64,000 nucleotides of DNA from Streptomyces rubiginosohelvolus. Its GTDB lineage: Bacteria > Actinomycetota > Actinomycetes > Streptomycetales > Streptomycetaceae. Both the position numbers and the translations under genes were made by a program. Under the pieces are notes generated by a model. That model did not search any database. It was not told where the DNA came from and worked only from the letters and a program-made list of their open reading frames with translations. Location of the stretch: the NCBI RefSeq assembly GCF_014649875.1, contig NZ_BMTW01000011.1, positions 62,001 to 126,000 on the forward strand. The letters run 5' to 3'. Positions 7,485 through 15,844 of this stretch are shown here, one piece after another (within the stretch, counting starts at the first letter, position 1; each line of letters starts with the position of its first letter).

Positions 7485-9305
7485 GTGCCCGTCACCCCCT
7501 TCCCCGCCCCGCGCTCCCTCACGACGACCCCCGGCGGCGCGGCCCTCGACGCCCCGGTCCACGTCACCGCCGACCCGGACCTCCCGCCCCAGGGATACCG
7601 CCTGCGCACCGGCCCCGATGGCGTCACCGTCGACCACCGCGACGCCCTCGGCCTGCGCTACGCCCTGCGCACCCTGGACCAGCTCCGCGCCGGACACGAC
7701 TACACGTCCACCGGCTACGACATCAGCGACCACCCCGACTTCCCCGTACGCGGCTTCCTCCTCGACATCAGCCGCGACCGCGTCCCCACCCGCCGCACCC
7801 TGGCCCGCTGGATCGAGATCCTGGCCCTGGCCCGCTTCACCCAGCTGGAGCTGTACGGCGAGCACACCTACGCCTTCCGCGGCCACCGGGACGTCTGGCA
7901 GGACGCCTCTCCGCTCACCGCCGAGGATCTCCGCTGGCTCGACGCACGCTGTGCCGCCGCCGGCATCGAACTGGTCGCCAACCAGAACACCTTCGGCCAC
8001 ATGGAACGCTTCCTGCGCCACCCCCGCCACGCCCACCGCGCCGAGAACCCCGAAGGCTTCGAACGCGGCGGCGCCCACCGCCCGCCCAGCACCCTGCAAC
8101 CCACCGACGACAACGCCGCCTTCGCCACCGCCCTGGTCGCGGAGGTCGCCCGCGAGGTCCGCTCACGGCGGCTCAACATCGGCGCCGACGAGCCCTTCGA
8201 GCTGGGACGCGGACGGTCGGCGGAGCGGGTGGCCGAACAGGGTGTCGGCGAGGTCTACTTCTCCTTCGTCACCCGGCTCATGGCCCCCTGGCTGGAGGCC
8301 GGGTACACCGTCGAGTTCTGGGCCGACGTCTTCGCCGAACACCCCGAACTGATGGACCGGGTCCCGCCGGGAGCCGTCCCCGTGGTGTGGCAGTACGACG
8401 GGCCCCGGCTGCTGTCCGAGGTCATCGACGGCGACACGCCCGAGGCCCGCACCTGGCAGCGGCTCGGCGCCGACCTCGACAACCTCCGCGAGGGCTTCCG
8501 TTCGCGCGGCAAGCTGCTCTCCGAGGCCGGAGTGCCCTTCTGGGTCGCCCCCGGCGCGAGCAACTGGAACTCCCTCCTCGGCCGGATCGACAACGCCGTC
8601 GACAACATGCTGGACGCCGCCGAGACCGGCCGCGAGAACACCGCCCAGGGATTCCTGCTCACCTCCTGGGGCGACCACGGCCACTGGGACGCGCCCTCGG
8701 TGGCGTACGGCCCGGTCGTCTTCGGCGGGGCGGTGAGCTGGTCCCTGGAGGCCAACCGGGACCTCGACATCGCCGCCGTACTCGACGACCACGTCCTGCT
8801 CGACGAGGCCCGTCTGACGGGCGGCGTCCTGATGCGTCTCGGCCGGGTCCACCGGGACCTGGGGGTGCCGCTGCTCAACGGTTCGCCGATCGCCCGCGCC
8901 CTCTTCCCCGACCCCGCCGTCCCGCTGCCGGCCCTTCCGGCGCCCGATGCGTTGGACCGGGTGGCCGTGACGCTCGCCGCCTGCCGGGACGACCTCACCG
9001 CCGCCGACCCGGCCGCCGCCGACGGCGACGTGGTGCGGCGCGAGCTCCACCACGCCGTCGCGCTGGCTCAGTTCGCCCTGGACGTGCTGCGCGCCCGCGC
9101 CGCCGTAACGGCCGACGCCGGCTCCGTGCCCGACGCCGACGCGATCGACCCGGCGACCGCGCGCCGCCTGCTGCGCCGGATCGAGCCGCTGCTCGCCGAG
9201 CAACGCGCCTGCTGGCTGCTCAGGTCCCGCCCGGGCGGCCTCGACGACAGCATCCGCGAGCTGGACCGGCTCCGCCACCAGCTCACCGCGGCGGCCCACG
9301 CATGA
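7485..9305 (+). CDS. Glycoside hydrolase family 20-like enzyme (beta-N-acetylhexosaminidase-related)
   Basis: 606 residues with no signal peptide, so probably cytoplasmic. The N-terminal part (about 1-75) looks like the zincin-like GH20b domain; the catalytic barrel begins at DFPVRGFLLDISRDRVP (about 86). The substrate-assisted catalytic Asp-Glu pair is most likely Asp235-Glu236 in NIGADEPFELG, where the common GGDE has become GADE. Downstream SWGDHGHWD and the C-terminal helical tail match this subfamily. The start is GTG with GGAG about eight bases upstream. It overlaps the acyltransferase gene by four bases (ATGA). It probably trims amino-sugar residues from imported oligosaccharides. Confidence 0.85.
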   Translation: MPVTPFPAPRSLTTTPGGAALDAPVHVTADPDLPPQGYRLRTGPDGVTVDHRDALGLRYALRTLDQLRAGHDYTSTGYDISDHPDFPVRGFLLDISRDRVPTRRTLARWIEILALARFTQLELYGEHTYAFRGHRDVWQDASPLTAEDLRWLDARCAAAGIELVANQNTFGHMERFLRHPRHAHRAENPEGFERGGAHRPPSTLQPTDDNAAFATALVAEVAREVRSRRLNIGADEPFELGRGRSAERVAEQGVGEVYFSFVTRLMAPWLEAGYTVEFWADVFAEHPELMDRVPPGAVPVVWQYDGPRLLSEVIDGDTPEARTWQRLGADLDNLREGFRSRGKLLSEAGVPFWVAPGASNWNSLLGRIDNAVDNMLDAAETGRENTAQGFLLTSWGDHGHWDAPSVAYGPVVFGGAVSWSLEANRDLDIAAVLDDHVLLDEARLTGGVLMRLGRVHRDLGVPLLNGSPIARALFPDPAVPLPALPAPDALDRVAVTLAACRDDLTAADPAAADGDVVRRELHHAVALAQFALDVLRARAAVTADAGSVPDADAIDPATARRLLRRIEPLLAEQRACWLLRSRPGGLDDSIRELDRLRHQLTAAAHA

Positions 9306-10312
9306 CCGGGCCCGCGGAACGTCCCGCCGCCCCGGAAGCCGCCGCAGGGCAGTGGCTGGCCACTCTCGGCGGACAACCCGCCGTCACCACCGTCGCCGAC
9401 CCGACACCGCCGACCGGTGCGGAACTGGCCGAGCGGATGGACCTGCTGGCCGTCCCCGCTCAGGACCGGGAGCCCGTGGCCGCCGGTCTGCCGGACCCCG
9501 CGCGCGGCCCCGCCCGGTGGGAGGCGCTCGTCCGCTGCCACCAGCAGCTCTACGCCGATCCCGGCCCCGACGCCCCGTCGACCGTGCCCGACTGGCCGAC
9601 CGCGCCGGTCGCCCTCGGCAGCGCCGGCCGGTACTTCTACGTCCACCTCTATCTCCTGGCCCTCCCGCACGCCCTGGAGCTGCAACGCCGCCTCGGCATC
9701 CCGGACGACATCGTCGCCGCCACCTTCGCCGACCTCGGCGCGAAGCTGACCACGTACCGGCTCGGCCACGGCACCGGCGGCTTCGACCGCCAGGGGTGGA
9801 TGGTCCGCCACTTCCGGGGCACCCTGCACCGGCTCGGCCGCCTCCAGTTCGAGCGGGGCGTCCTCGACGCCGGCGCCTCGGGCGGAGACGCGGCGGCCGC
9901 CGGGGGCCCCGCCCACGGCGACCCGGTCCTCCAGGTGCACATCCCCGGCGACGGCCCGCTCGACCCCGCCGGCTGCGAGGCCTCCTTCGCCGCCGCCAGG
10001 GAGTTCCAGGCCCGGCACTTCCCCGGCGCCCCCCACCGGCACGCCACCTGCCACTCCTGGCTCCTGGACCGGCAGCTCGCCGACCACCTCCCCGCGGGCT
10101 CCAACATCCTCGCGTTCCAGCGCCGCTTCACGGCCTTCGGAGCCCGGCCGGTGGGCGACGACGACGTGCTGGAGTTCGTCTTCCACACACCGCCGGGGAC
10201 GGCCGACCTCGACCGCCTGCCGCAGACGACGACCCTGCACCGCGCCCTGGTCCGCCACCTGCGAACGGGAGACCACTGGCGTACGGCCCACGGGTGGACC
10301 GAACTGCCGTGA
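9302..10312 (+). CDS. Acyltransferase-domain protein (NAT_N / GNAT_C type)
   Basis: 336 residues matching the two-domain acyltransferase proteins that often accompany GH20-like genes in actinobacteria: a helical N-terminal domain (WEALVRCHQQLYADP, LGSAGRYFYVHLYLLALPHALE) and a C-terminal GNAT-like domain (LQVHIPGDGPLDPAGCEASFAAAREFQ, HATCHSWLLDRQLADHLPAGSNI). It probably transfers an acyl group from acyl-CoA to a small substrate. The ATG overlaps the GH20 stop (ATGA), so the two proteins are made together and likely act on the same amino sugar. The family assignment rests on overall pattern, and the acceptor is unknown. Confidence 0.75.
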   Translation: MTGPAERPAAPEAAAGQWLATLGGQPAVTTVADPTPPTGAELAERMDLLAVPAQDREPVAAGLPDPARGPARWEALVRCHQQLYADPGPDAPSTVPDWPTAPVALGSAGRYFYVHLYLLALPHALELQRRLGIPDDIVAATFADLGAKLTTYRLGHGTGGFDRQGWMVRHFRGTLHRLGRLQFERGVLDAGASGGDAAAAGGPAHGDPVLQVHIPGDGPLDPAGCEASFAAAREFQARHFPGAPHRHATCHSWLLDRQLADHLPAGSNILAFQRRFTAFGARPVGDDDVLEFVFHTPPGTADLDRLPQTTTLHRALVRHLRTGDHWRTAHGWTELP

Positions 10313-10416
10313 GCCCGCTCCCCGGCGGCCCACCCGGCTCGACCGGGAGGAGGCCGGCGTGGGAGATTACCTCCCTGCGGAACCGGGGGGTTCCGGGTAC
10401 GGGGGAGGGGTGGACC

Positions 10417-10572
10417 GTGGATCTGTTCGACGGGGAGCTGGGCGGTCGGGACGACCAGGGGCTGGACACCGGAGGCGGCTGGTCGTGGTGCGGCGTCATC
10501 ACCGTCGGGATCTTCATCCTGCTCGCGGTGCTGATCAGCTGGATCTTCGGCCTTGTCGGCCGGATCTTCTGA
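10417..10572 (+). CDS. Small single-span membrane protein, 51 residues, unknown function
   Basis: GTG start with a very strong ribosome-binding site (GGGGGAGGGG, six bases upstream). The product begins VDLFDGELGGRDD, is acidic at the N-terminus, and ends in one predicted membrane span (CGVITVGIFILLAVLISWIF) close to the C-terminus. It lies 104 bases after the acyltransferase gene. The clean ribosome-binding site, acidic-then-hydrophobic layout and codon use suggest a real gene. No family recognised. Confidence 0.55.
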   Translation: MDLFDGELGGRDDQGLDTGGGWSWCGVITVGIFILLAVLISWIFGLVGRIF

Positions 10573-10712
10573 GCGTCCGCCCTGCTGCCCGCTCGCGGGT
10601 GCGCCGCCCCACGAACACCGCGTGACGGAGCGCGAGGTACGGTCGCCGGCAGGGGGCCGGTCGTCGTACGTCCGGCCAACCGCCAGGTATGGCAAGCGGG
10701 TAGAGGAGAACC

Positions 10713-11495
10713 ATGAGCGTCGACGACGAATTCCGCCGCAGGATCCGGTCCGACATTCCCCACTCGGCGCGCGTCTGGAACGCGTGGCTGGGCGGCAAGG
10801 ACCACTACCCGGTGGACCGGGAGCTGGCCGAGGTGGTGAGCGCGGCCTACCCGCAGATGGTCGATATCGCCCGTGCCTCCCGCGCCTTCCAGATCCGTGC
10901 GATCCGCTATCTCGCCTCGGTGGGGGTACGTCAGTTCCTGGACGTCGGCACCGGGCTGCCGGTGGCGAACAGCACCCATGAGGTGGCGCAGAGCATCGCG
11001 CCGGAGTCCCGGATCGTCTACGTCGACAACGACCCGATCGTCCTCGCCCACGCCGAGGCGCTCCTGACCAGCGCGCCCGAGGGGCGTACGGCCTATGTGG
11101 ACGCCGACCTCTCCGCGACGGACGCGGTGGTGGACGAGGCGGCGAAGACCCTCGACCTGTCCGAGCCCGTCGCCGTGCTCCTGCTCTCGACCCTCGGGCA
11201 TCTCGTTCCGGCCGAGGGCATCGAGGTCGTCCAGCGGTATCTGGCCCGGATGCCGTCGGGAAGCCATCTGGTGCTCTGCGACACGGTGAAGACCCCGCAG
11301 ACGCTCGCGGCGCAGGAGGCGTACGCGTCGGGCGACAACCCGCCCTATCTCGTGCGGGAGCCGGAGGAGATCACCGGCTGCGCCGAGGGCCTGGAGCTGG
11401 TCGAGCCGGGCTTCGTCCCGATCGACCGCTGGCGGCCCGAGGAGGACGGCGCGGTGCCGGTCGACCAGTGGGGGCTCGTCGCGCGCAAGCCTTAG
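10713..11495 (+). CDS. SAM-dependent methyltransferase, DUF574/PF04672 family
   Basis: 260-residue protein of the Methyltransf_19 family that is abundant in streptomycetes. The N-terminal signature is IPHSARVWNAWLGGKDHYPVDRE (about 11-33); the SAM-binding loop is FLDVGTGLP (about 76-84), followed by VYVDNDPIVLAHAEALL. The C-terminus DRWRPEEDG is also typical. GAGGAGA lies just upstream of the ATG. Physiological substrates of this family are generally unknown. It appears monocistronic, with no functional link to neighbours visible. Confidence 0.92.
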   Translation: MSVDDEFRRRIRSDIPHSARVWNAWLGGKDHYPVDRELAEVVSAAYPQMVDIARASRAFQIRAIRYLASVGVRQFLDVGTGLPVANSTHEVAQSIAPESRIVYVDNDPIVLAHAEALLTSAPEGRTAYVDADLSATDAVVDEAAKTLDLSEPVAVLLLSTLGHLVPAEGIEVVQRYLARMPSGSHLVLCDTVKTPQTLAAQEAYASGDNPPYLVREPEEITGCAEGLELVEPGFVPIDRWRPEEDGAVPVDQWGLVARKP

Positions 11496-11693
11496 CCGGC
11501 AGCCGTACGGCTGTTTCTCGCCCAACTGCTGGACTGAGGCCAGGACCCGGGTATGACTTGCCCTGCGGCGGGCATGCGAAGAGCACCTGACCTTGATCCA
11601 CCGCTGTCCGCCCCCGCGCCCGCTCGACGACGAGCCGCGGGGGCGAACAGCGTGTCGACACGAGCAGTACGGACGAGAAGGGCTGCCGCCACG

Positions 11694-12131
11694 ATGACCC
11701 ACGAGCCTCGGAACGCCGGCGCACCGATGGACACGACTTTTGGCCTGCTGTTGGAGAAGATCCGGTACGAGGGCGCCTACCCGACGCGCGAACGCGCCGA
11801 GGAGAGCCTGCGTGCCGTACTGGGCGCGCTCGGCCGCCAGATCACCGGCGACGAACGCGTCGCCCTGGCCGCCGCCCTGCCCGAGGAGGCCGCCCGCGTC
11901 TTCACCGCGGACGTCCCGGCCGTGAAGCAGCTCGCCGGGGCCGCCTTCGTCGGCGAACTCGCCGAGCGCACCGGCGGCACCCAGGCGACCGCCCGGTGGG
12001 ACGCCGGGGTGGTTCTCAGCCAGATCGCCGCCCTGGTGGGCGACGACCTCGCCGCCGAGGTCGTCGGATGCCTGCCGCCCGGCTACGCGCTCCTCTTCGG
12101 CCGTGCGGAACTCCTCGCCCAGGCTGCCTGA
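11694..12131 (+). CDS. DUF2267 domain protein
   Basis: 145 residues. The body matches DUF2267: FGLLLEKIRYEGAYPTRERAEESLRAVL, then TGDERVALAAALPEEAARVF, then a second helical repeat after ELAERTGG. This all-helical family has no known biochemical role and is often linked to stress or light-response regulons. The ATG at 11694 has AGAAGG upstream at a slightly long distance; the next in-frame ATG (11727) lacks a ribosome-binding site. It is convergent with the chitinase gene, from which a hairpin separates it. Confidence 0.8.
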   Translation: MTHEPRNAGAPMDTTFGLLLEKIRYEGAYPTRERAEESLRAVLGALGRQITGDERVALAAALPEEAARVFTADVPAVKQLAGAAFVGELAERTGGTQATARWDAGVVLSQIAALVGDDLAAEVVGCLPPGYALLFGRAELLAQAA

Positions 12132-12142
12132 TCCGACCGTAC

Positions 12143-12178
12143 GGGCCCGCCCGCTCCTGCTCGGAGCAGGCGGGCCCA
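12143..12178. terminator. Bidirectional hairpin between DUF2267 gene and chitinase gene
   Basis: Outer arms GGGCCCGCC (12143-12151) and GGCGGGCCC pair around an inner CCTGCTC/GAGCAGG stem. It is centred in the 70-base gap between convergent stops at 12131 and 12202. Confidence 0.7.
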
Positions 12179-12201
12179 GGAACGTACCGGGGACCAGAGG
12201 A

Positions 12202-14070
12202 CTACTTGAGACCGTTGTTGATCGCCGTCACGAGTTCGCCGTTGGCCGTGTCTCCGTTGAACTCCCAGAAGAACGCGCCTCCCAGGCTCTGGCTCTTGGC
12301 CCAGGCCATCTTGGTGCCGACGGTCGCCGGGGTGTCGTAGCTCCACCAGTCGTTCCCGCAGTGGGCGTACGCCGTGCCCCCGACCGTGCCGGTGGCCGGG
12401 CACGTCGTCTTGAGGACCTTGTAGTACTGGTTGCCGGGCTCGATTCCGGCCGCCGGGCCGGTGGCGGTACCGCCGGGAGCCGACTGGGTGACTCCCGTCC
12501 AGCCACGGCCGTAGAAGCCGATGCCGAGGAGCAGCTTGGAAGCCGGGACGCCCTTGGCCTTCAGCTTGGCGATGGCGTCCGCCGAGTTGAAGCCCTGTGC
12601 CGGGATGCCGGGGTACGAGGTCAGCGGGGAGTGCGGGGCGGTCGGGCCCTGCGCGGCCCAGGTGCCGAAGTAGTCGTACGTCATCACGTCGTACCAGTTG
12701 ATGTACTGGGCGGCGCCTCCGTAGTCGGCGGCGTCGATCTTGCCCCCGTTGGAGCCGTCCGCGGTGATGGCGGCGGTGAGCAGGTTGTTCGGGCCGAACT
12801 TGGCCCGCATGGCCTGCATCATGTTCTTGATCGCGGCCGGGCCGCTGGTGTCGCAGGTCAGACCACAGGCGTTGGGGTACTCCCAGTCCAGGTCGATGCC
12901 GTCGAAGACATCGGCCCAGCGGGGGTCCTCGACCAGGTCGTAGCAGGACTGGGCGAAGGCGGCGGGGTTCTGGACGGCCTGGCCGAAGCCGCCGGACCAG
13001 GTCCAGCCGCCGAACGACCAGAGGATCTTGATGTGCGGGTACTGCGCCTTCAGCTTGCGCAGCTGGTTGAAGTGGCCCCGCAGCGGCTGGTCCCAGGCGT
13101 CTGCCTTGCCGTCGACCGACTGGGCGGCGGTGTAGGACTTCTCGTAGTCCTCGTACGCGTCGCCGATGGTGCACTTGCCGTTCTGCACATTGCCGAACGC
13201 GTAGTTGATGTGGGTGATCTTCTCGGCGGAGCCGGAGGTCACGAGGTTCTTCACCGTGTAGGAGCCCCAGTTGGTGAAGTAGCCCAGGTTGATCTTCCCG
13301 TTGCCGCCAGGGTTCTCGCCGCCGCCTCCGCCACCGGTGGTACGGACCGTCGTGGCGGCCGAGGCCGGTCCGGTCTGGTCGGCGGTGTCGCGGGCCACCA
13401 CGGAGTAGCCGTAGTCCGTGCCCGCGGTCAGGCCGGTGTTGGTGTACGTGGTGCCGGTGACGGTCGCGACCGTGGCGCCGTCGCGCTTGACGTCGTAGTT
13501 CTTGATGCCCTTGTCGTCCGTGGCGGCCGCCCAGGACAGCTTCACCGAGGAGTTGGTGATGTCGCTCGCGGTGGGCTTGCCCGGAGCGGAGGGGGCGTTG
13601 TCACCGGGGTTGGTGGAACCGCCGTCGCACGGGCTGCCGTTGAGCTTGCAGCCGGAGGGCGCGCCGGAGCCGGAACCGTTGAACCCGAAGGAGACGGACG
13701 CGCCGGGGGCCAGGGTGCCGTTCCAGCCGAGGTTCTTGGCGGTCCAGTGGTTCGCGGAGTTGGTGACGGTGGCGTCCCAGGCGGAGGTGACCTTGGTGTT
13801 CGCCGGGAAGTCCCACTCGACGGTCCAGGTGGAGAGAGTGGTGGTGCCGGTGTTCTTCACCGTCCACTTCCCCTCGAAGCCGCTACCCCAGTCTGATGCC
13901 TTGGTGTAGGTGGCGGTGGCCGAGGCGGCTGCCTCCGCCGGGGTCGCGAGTCCCACCATGGCGGCCAGCGGCACGAGAAGCGCAGTGGCTCCCGCGACGA
14001 GCCTGGACCGCTTGCCGGGGGAGGCGCTCTGCGGAGATCCGGTACGGCGCCATCGTATTTCTGTACTCAA
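12202..14070 (-). CDS. Secreted chitinase: CBM2 - fibronectin III - GH18
   Basis: 622-residue exported enzyme. Signal peptide 1-48 with an extended n-region (cleavage likely at PAEAAA). Then a family-2 cellulose/chitin-binding module (about 50-150; WGSGFEGKWTVKN, Cys141/Cys148), an FnIII domain (about 160-245), a Gly linker, and the GH18 catalytic barrel (about 260-622). The GH18 motif DGIDLDWE ends in the acid Glu397, with Asp390, Asp393 and Asp395 in register; FYGRGW and MAWAKSQSLGGAFFWEF near the end are also family-typical. It cleaves chitin to chitobiose-type oligomers. The promoter carries the 12-bp direct repeats of Streptomyces chitinase genes. It closely resembles bacterial-type GH18 streptomycete chitinases. 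Confidence 0.96.
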   Translation of the reverse strand: MSTEIRWRRTGSPQSASPGKRSRLVAGATALLVPLAAMVGLATPAEAAASATATYTKASDWGSGFEGKWTVKNTGTTTLSTWTVEWDFPANTKVTSAWDATVTNSANHWTAKNLGWNGTLAPGASVSFGFNGSGSGAPSGCKLNGSPCDGGSTNPGDNAPSAPGKPTASDITNSSVKLSWAAATDDKGIKNYDVKRDGATVATVTGTTYTNTGLTAGTDYGYSVVARDTADQTGPASAATTVRTTGGGGGGENPGGNGKINLGYFTNWGSYTVKNLVTSGSAEKITHINYAFGNVQNGKCTIGDAYEDYEKSYTAAQSVDGKADAWDQPLRGHFNQLRKLKAQYPHIKILWSFGGWTWSGGFGQAVQNPAAFAQSCYDLVEDPRWADVFDGIDLDWEYPNACGLTCDTSGPAAIKNMMQAMRAKFGPNNLLTAAITADGSNGGKIDAADYGGAAQYINWYDVMTYDYFGTWAAQGPTAPHSPLTSYPGIPAQGFNSADAIAKLKAKGVPASKLLLGIGFYGRGWTGVTQSAPGGTATGPAAGIEPGNQYYKVLKTTCPATGTVGGTAYAHCGNDWWSYDTPATVGTKMAWAKSQSLGGAFFWEFNGDTANGELVTAINNGLK

Positions 14071-14177
14071 GGCTGCTCCATGAATGGCTCCATGGGGAAC
14101 AGGGGAATCCCTGGCCCGTCAACCCTGCGGGCCCATGAGTGCAGGACTCTGTCCAGCAACCGCGCAGTGTTGCCGTG

Positions 14178-14219
14178 ACCCTAAGAAGGCCTAGACCAAT
14201 CGTCAAGAGGTCTGTACCA
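14178..14219 (-). promoter_or_regulatory. Chitinase promoter with two 12-bp direct repeats
   Basis: Reading leftward: TGGTACAGACCT (14219-14208), a -35-like TTGACG (14206-14201), TGGTCTAGGCCT (14198-14187), and a -10-like TAGGGT (14183-14178) 17 bases after the -35. The two 12-mers match the direct repeat known from Streptomyces chitinase promoters and resemble DasR-type sites. They bracket the -35, so bound protein would block RNA polymerase. This supports chitin induction and glucose repression. Confidence 0.85.
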
Positions 14220-14255
14220 AAGAAAAGTTGGGTTCTGGGTATGGGCCGCAGTGTC

Positions 14256-14294
14256 ACCGGGGCCTCTCGTTCGACCTGAACGAGAGGCCCCGGT
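14256..14294 (-). terminator. Strong hairpin downstream of the SulP gene
   Basis: Perfect 17-base inverted repeat (14256-14272 with 14278-14294) with a 5-base loop, beginning 7 bases past the stop of the leftward SulP gene (14302). It also insulates the chitinase promoter just to its left. Confidence 0.8.
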
Positions 14295-14301
14295 CGGGCG
14301 A

Positions 14302-15771
14302 CTACTGGCGGATCGTCACCGGCTCGATCTCCGCGTTGTTGTGCCGGCGCGCCCAGTTCTCCAGGGCGACCCGGCAGGCGTGGTCGAGATGGCGCAGTCC
14401 GGTGAGGTCCAGCTCTATGGGCTGGTCCTGCGGGAGCTTCTCCAACTGCTCCAGGATGCGGGGCAGTCGGAGGAAGGTGGCGTTCCCCGTGAGGGTCACC
14501 ACGACCCGGCCGCCGGTGAGCTCATGGGTGGTGAGCTGGACGTGCGAGGTCTCCCAGGCCGACTTGACGACCGCCAGCAGCAGGCCGAGCACGACCCCCT
14601 CGAAGAGGTTGGTCACCACGATGGCGATCGCGGTGATCGCCAACAGGATCGCCTCCCCGCGGTGTTCGCGCCACAGCGGTCCGAACTCCTTGGCGGGCAC
14701 CAGCTTGCACCCGGCGTGCACGAGGACTCCGGCGAGCGCGGCCAGCGGGATGATCCCGACGGCGGCCGGCAGCAGCGCGGCGAAGAGCAGCAGCCACAGA
14801 CCGTGGGCGACCCGGGAGAGCGCGGTGGTCGCCCCGGCCTGGACGTTGGCGGCGCTGCGGACAATGACCGCGGTCATCGGCAGGGCGCCGAGCGCCCCGC
14901 AGATGGTGTTGCCGACGCCCTGGGCCACCAGTTCCTTGTCGTAGTCCGTACGGGGGCCGTCGTGCATCCGGTCGATGGCCGCCGCGCTGAACAGGCTCTC
15001 GGCCGAGGCGATCAGAGCGAAGGCCAGAACGGTGCCGATGACCGCCACATCGGCGAGCCGGGAGAACTCCGCCCCGCCCGGCAGATCGATGGCGTTCAGC
15101 AGCCCGTTGACGTCGGCCACCGCGGGCCGCAGCCCGGCCAGCGAGGCGACGGCGGTGGCCAGGGCCACCGCGGCGAGGGGCGCCGGGACGATCCGGGCCC
15201 GGGCCGGGAGCTTCGGCCACAGCAGCAGCACGGCGATGGTTCCCGCGCCGAGGCCGAAGGCGGTCAGGGCCTCCTGGTTCGTGACGATGTCGACGGCGAG
15301 ACCGGGGAGCCCGGCCAGTTTGGCGAGTCCGCTGCCCGGCTGTTCGAGGTCGGCCATGGCATACACCTGGCCCAGCACGATGATCAGGCCGATGCCGGCG
15401 AGCATGCCCTGCACCACGGAGACGGAGATGGCGCGGAACCAGCGGCCGAAGCGCGCGACGCCCAGCACGACCTGGAGCAGTCCGGCCGCGAGCACGATCG
15501 GACCGAGCGTGCTCAGGCCGAATTCCCTGACCGCTTCGAAGACGAGGACGGTGAGTCCGGCGGCGGGGCCGCTGACCTGGAGTTTGCTTCCGGGGAGGAG
15601 GCCGACGACGAGTCCGCCGACGATGCCGGTGACCAGGCCCAGTTCGGCCGGGACTCCGGAGGCGACGGCGACGCCGACGCACAGCGGCAGTGCGACCAGG
15701 AAGACGACGAGTGACGCCAGCAGATCACGGCGTACGACGTGGGGGTTCTTGAGGTCCTTCGCGGAAATCAC
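14302..15771 (-). CDS. SulP-family anion transporter with STAS domain, probably bicarbonate
   Basis: 489-residue integral membrane protein. About ten to twelve membrane segments start at LLASLVVFLVALPLCVGVAVAS and include the family signature near SGPAAGLTVLVFEAV; a STAS domain forms the C-terminus (about 390-489; LTGNATFLRLPRILEQLEKL, IELDLTGLRHLDHACRVALENW). The GTG start has AAGGGAAG at good spacing. It lies 73 bases downstream of a beta-carbonic anhydrase gene on the same strand. That pairing is known from SulP bicarbonate transporters, so import of bicarbonate is the likeliest role; sulfate is the alternative. Confidence 0.9.
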   Translation of the reverse strand: MISAKDLKNPHVVRRDLLASLVVFLVALPLCVGVAVASGVPAELGLVTGIVGGLVVGLLPGSKLQVSGPAAGLTVLVFEAVREFGLSTLGPIVLAAGLLQVVLGVARFGRWFRAISVSVVQGMLAGIGLIIVLGQVYAMADLEQPGSGLAKLAGLPGLAVDIVTNQEALTAFGLGAGTIAVLLLWPKLPARARIVPAPLAAVALATAVASLAGLRPAVADVNGLLNAIDLPGGAEFSRLADVAVIGTVLAFALIASAESLFSAAAIDRMHDGPRTDYDKELVAQGVGNTICGALGALPMTAVIVRSAANVQAGATTALSRVAHGLWLLLFAALLPAAVGIIPLAALAGVLVHAGCKLVPAKEFGPLWREHRGEAILLAITAIAIVVTNLFEGVVLGLLLAVVKSAWETSHVQLTTHELTGGRVVVTLTGNATFLRLPRILEQLEKLPQDQPIELDLTGLRHLDHACRVALENWARRHNNAEIEPVTIRQ

Positions 15772-15844
15772 GATGGCTTCCCTTGTGGGGTACGGTCGCG
15801 CCCGGCCGAGGCCGAGCGCGGGGACGTGGGGGGAGGGAGAGCCG

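Noticed and set aside
5249..7627. A 792-codon open frame on the minus strand
   Set aside because: It runs antisense to the aldolase and lyase-like genes. The composition (Val/Gly/Asp-rich, no motifs) is that of a GC-rich shadow frame.
12103..13896. A 597-codon frame antisense to the chitinase
   Set aside because: Val/Gly/Asp-rich shadow frame without motifs; the chitinase on the other strand is unambiguous.
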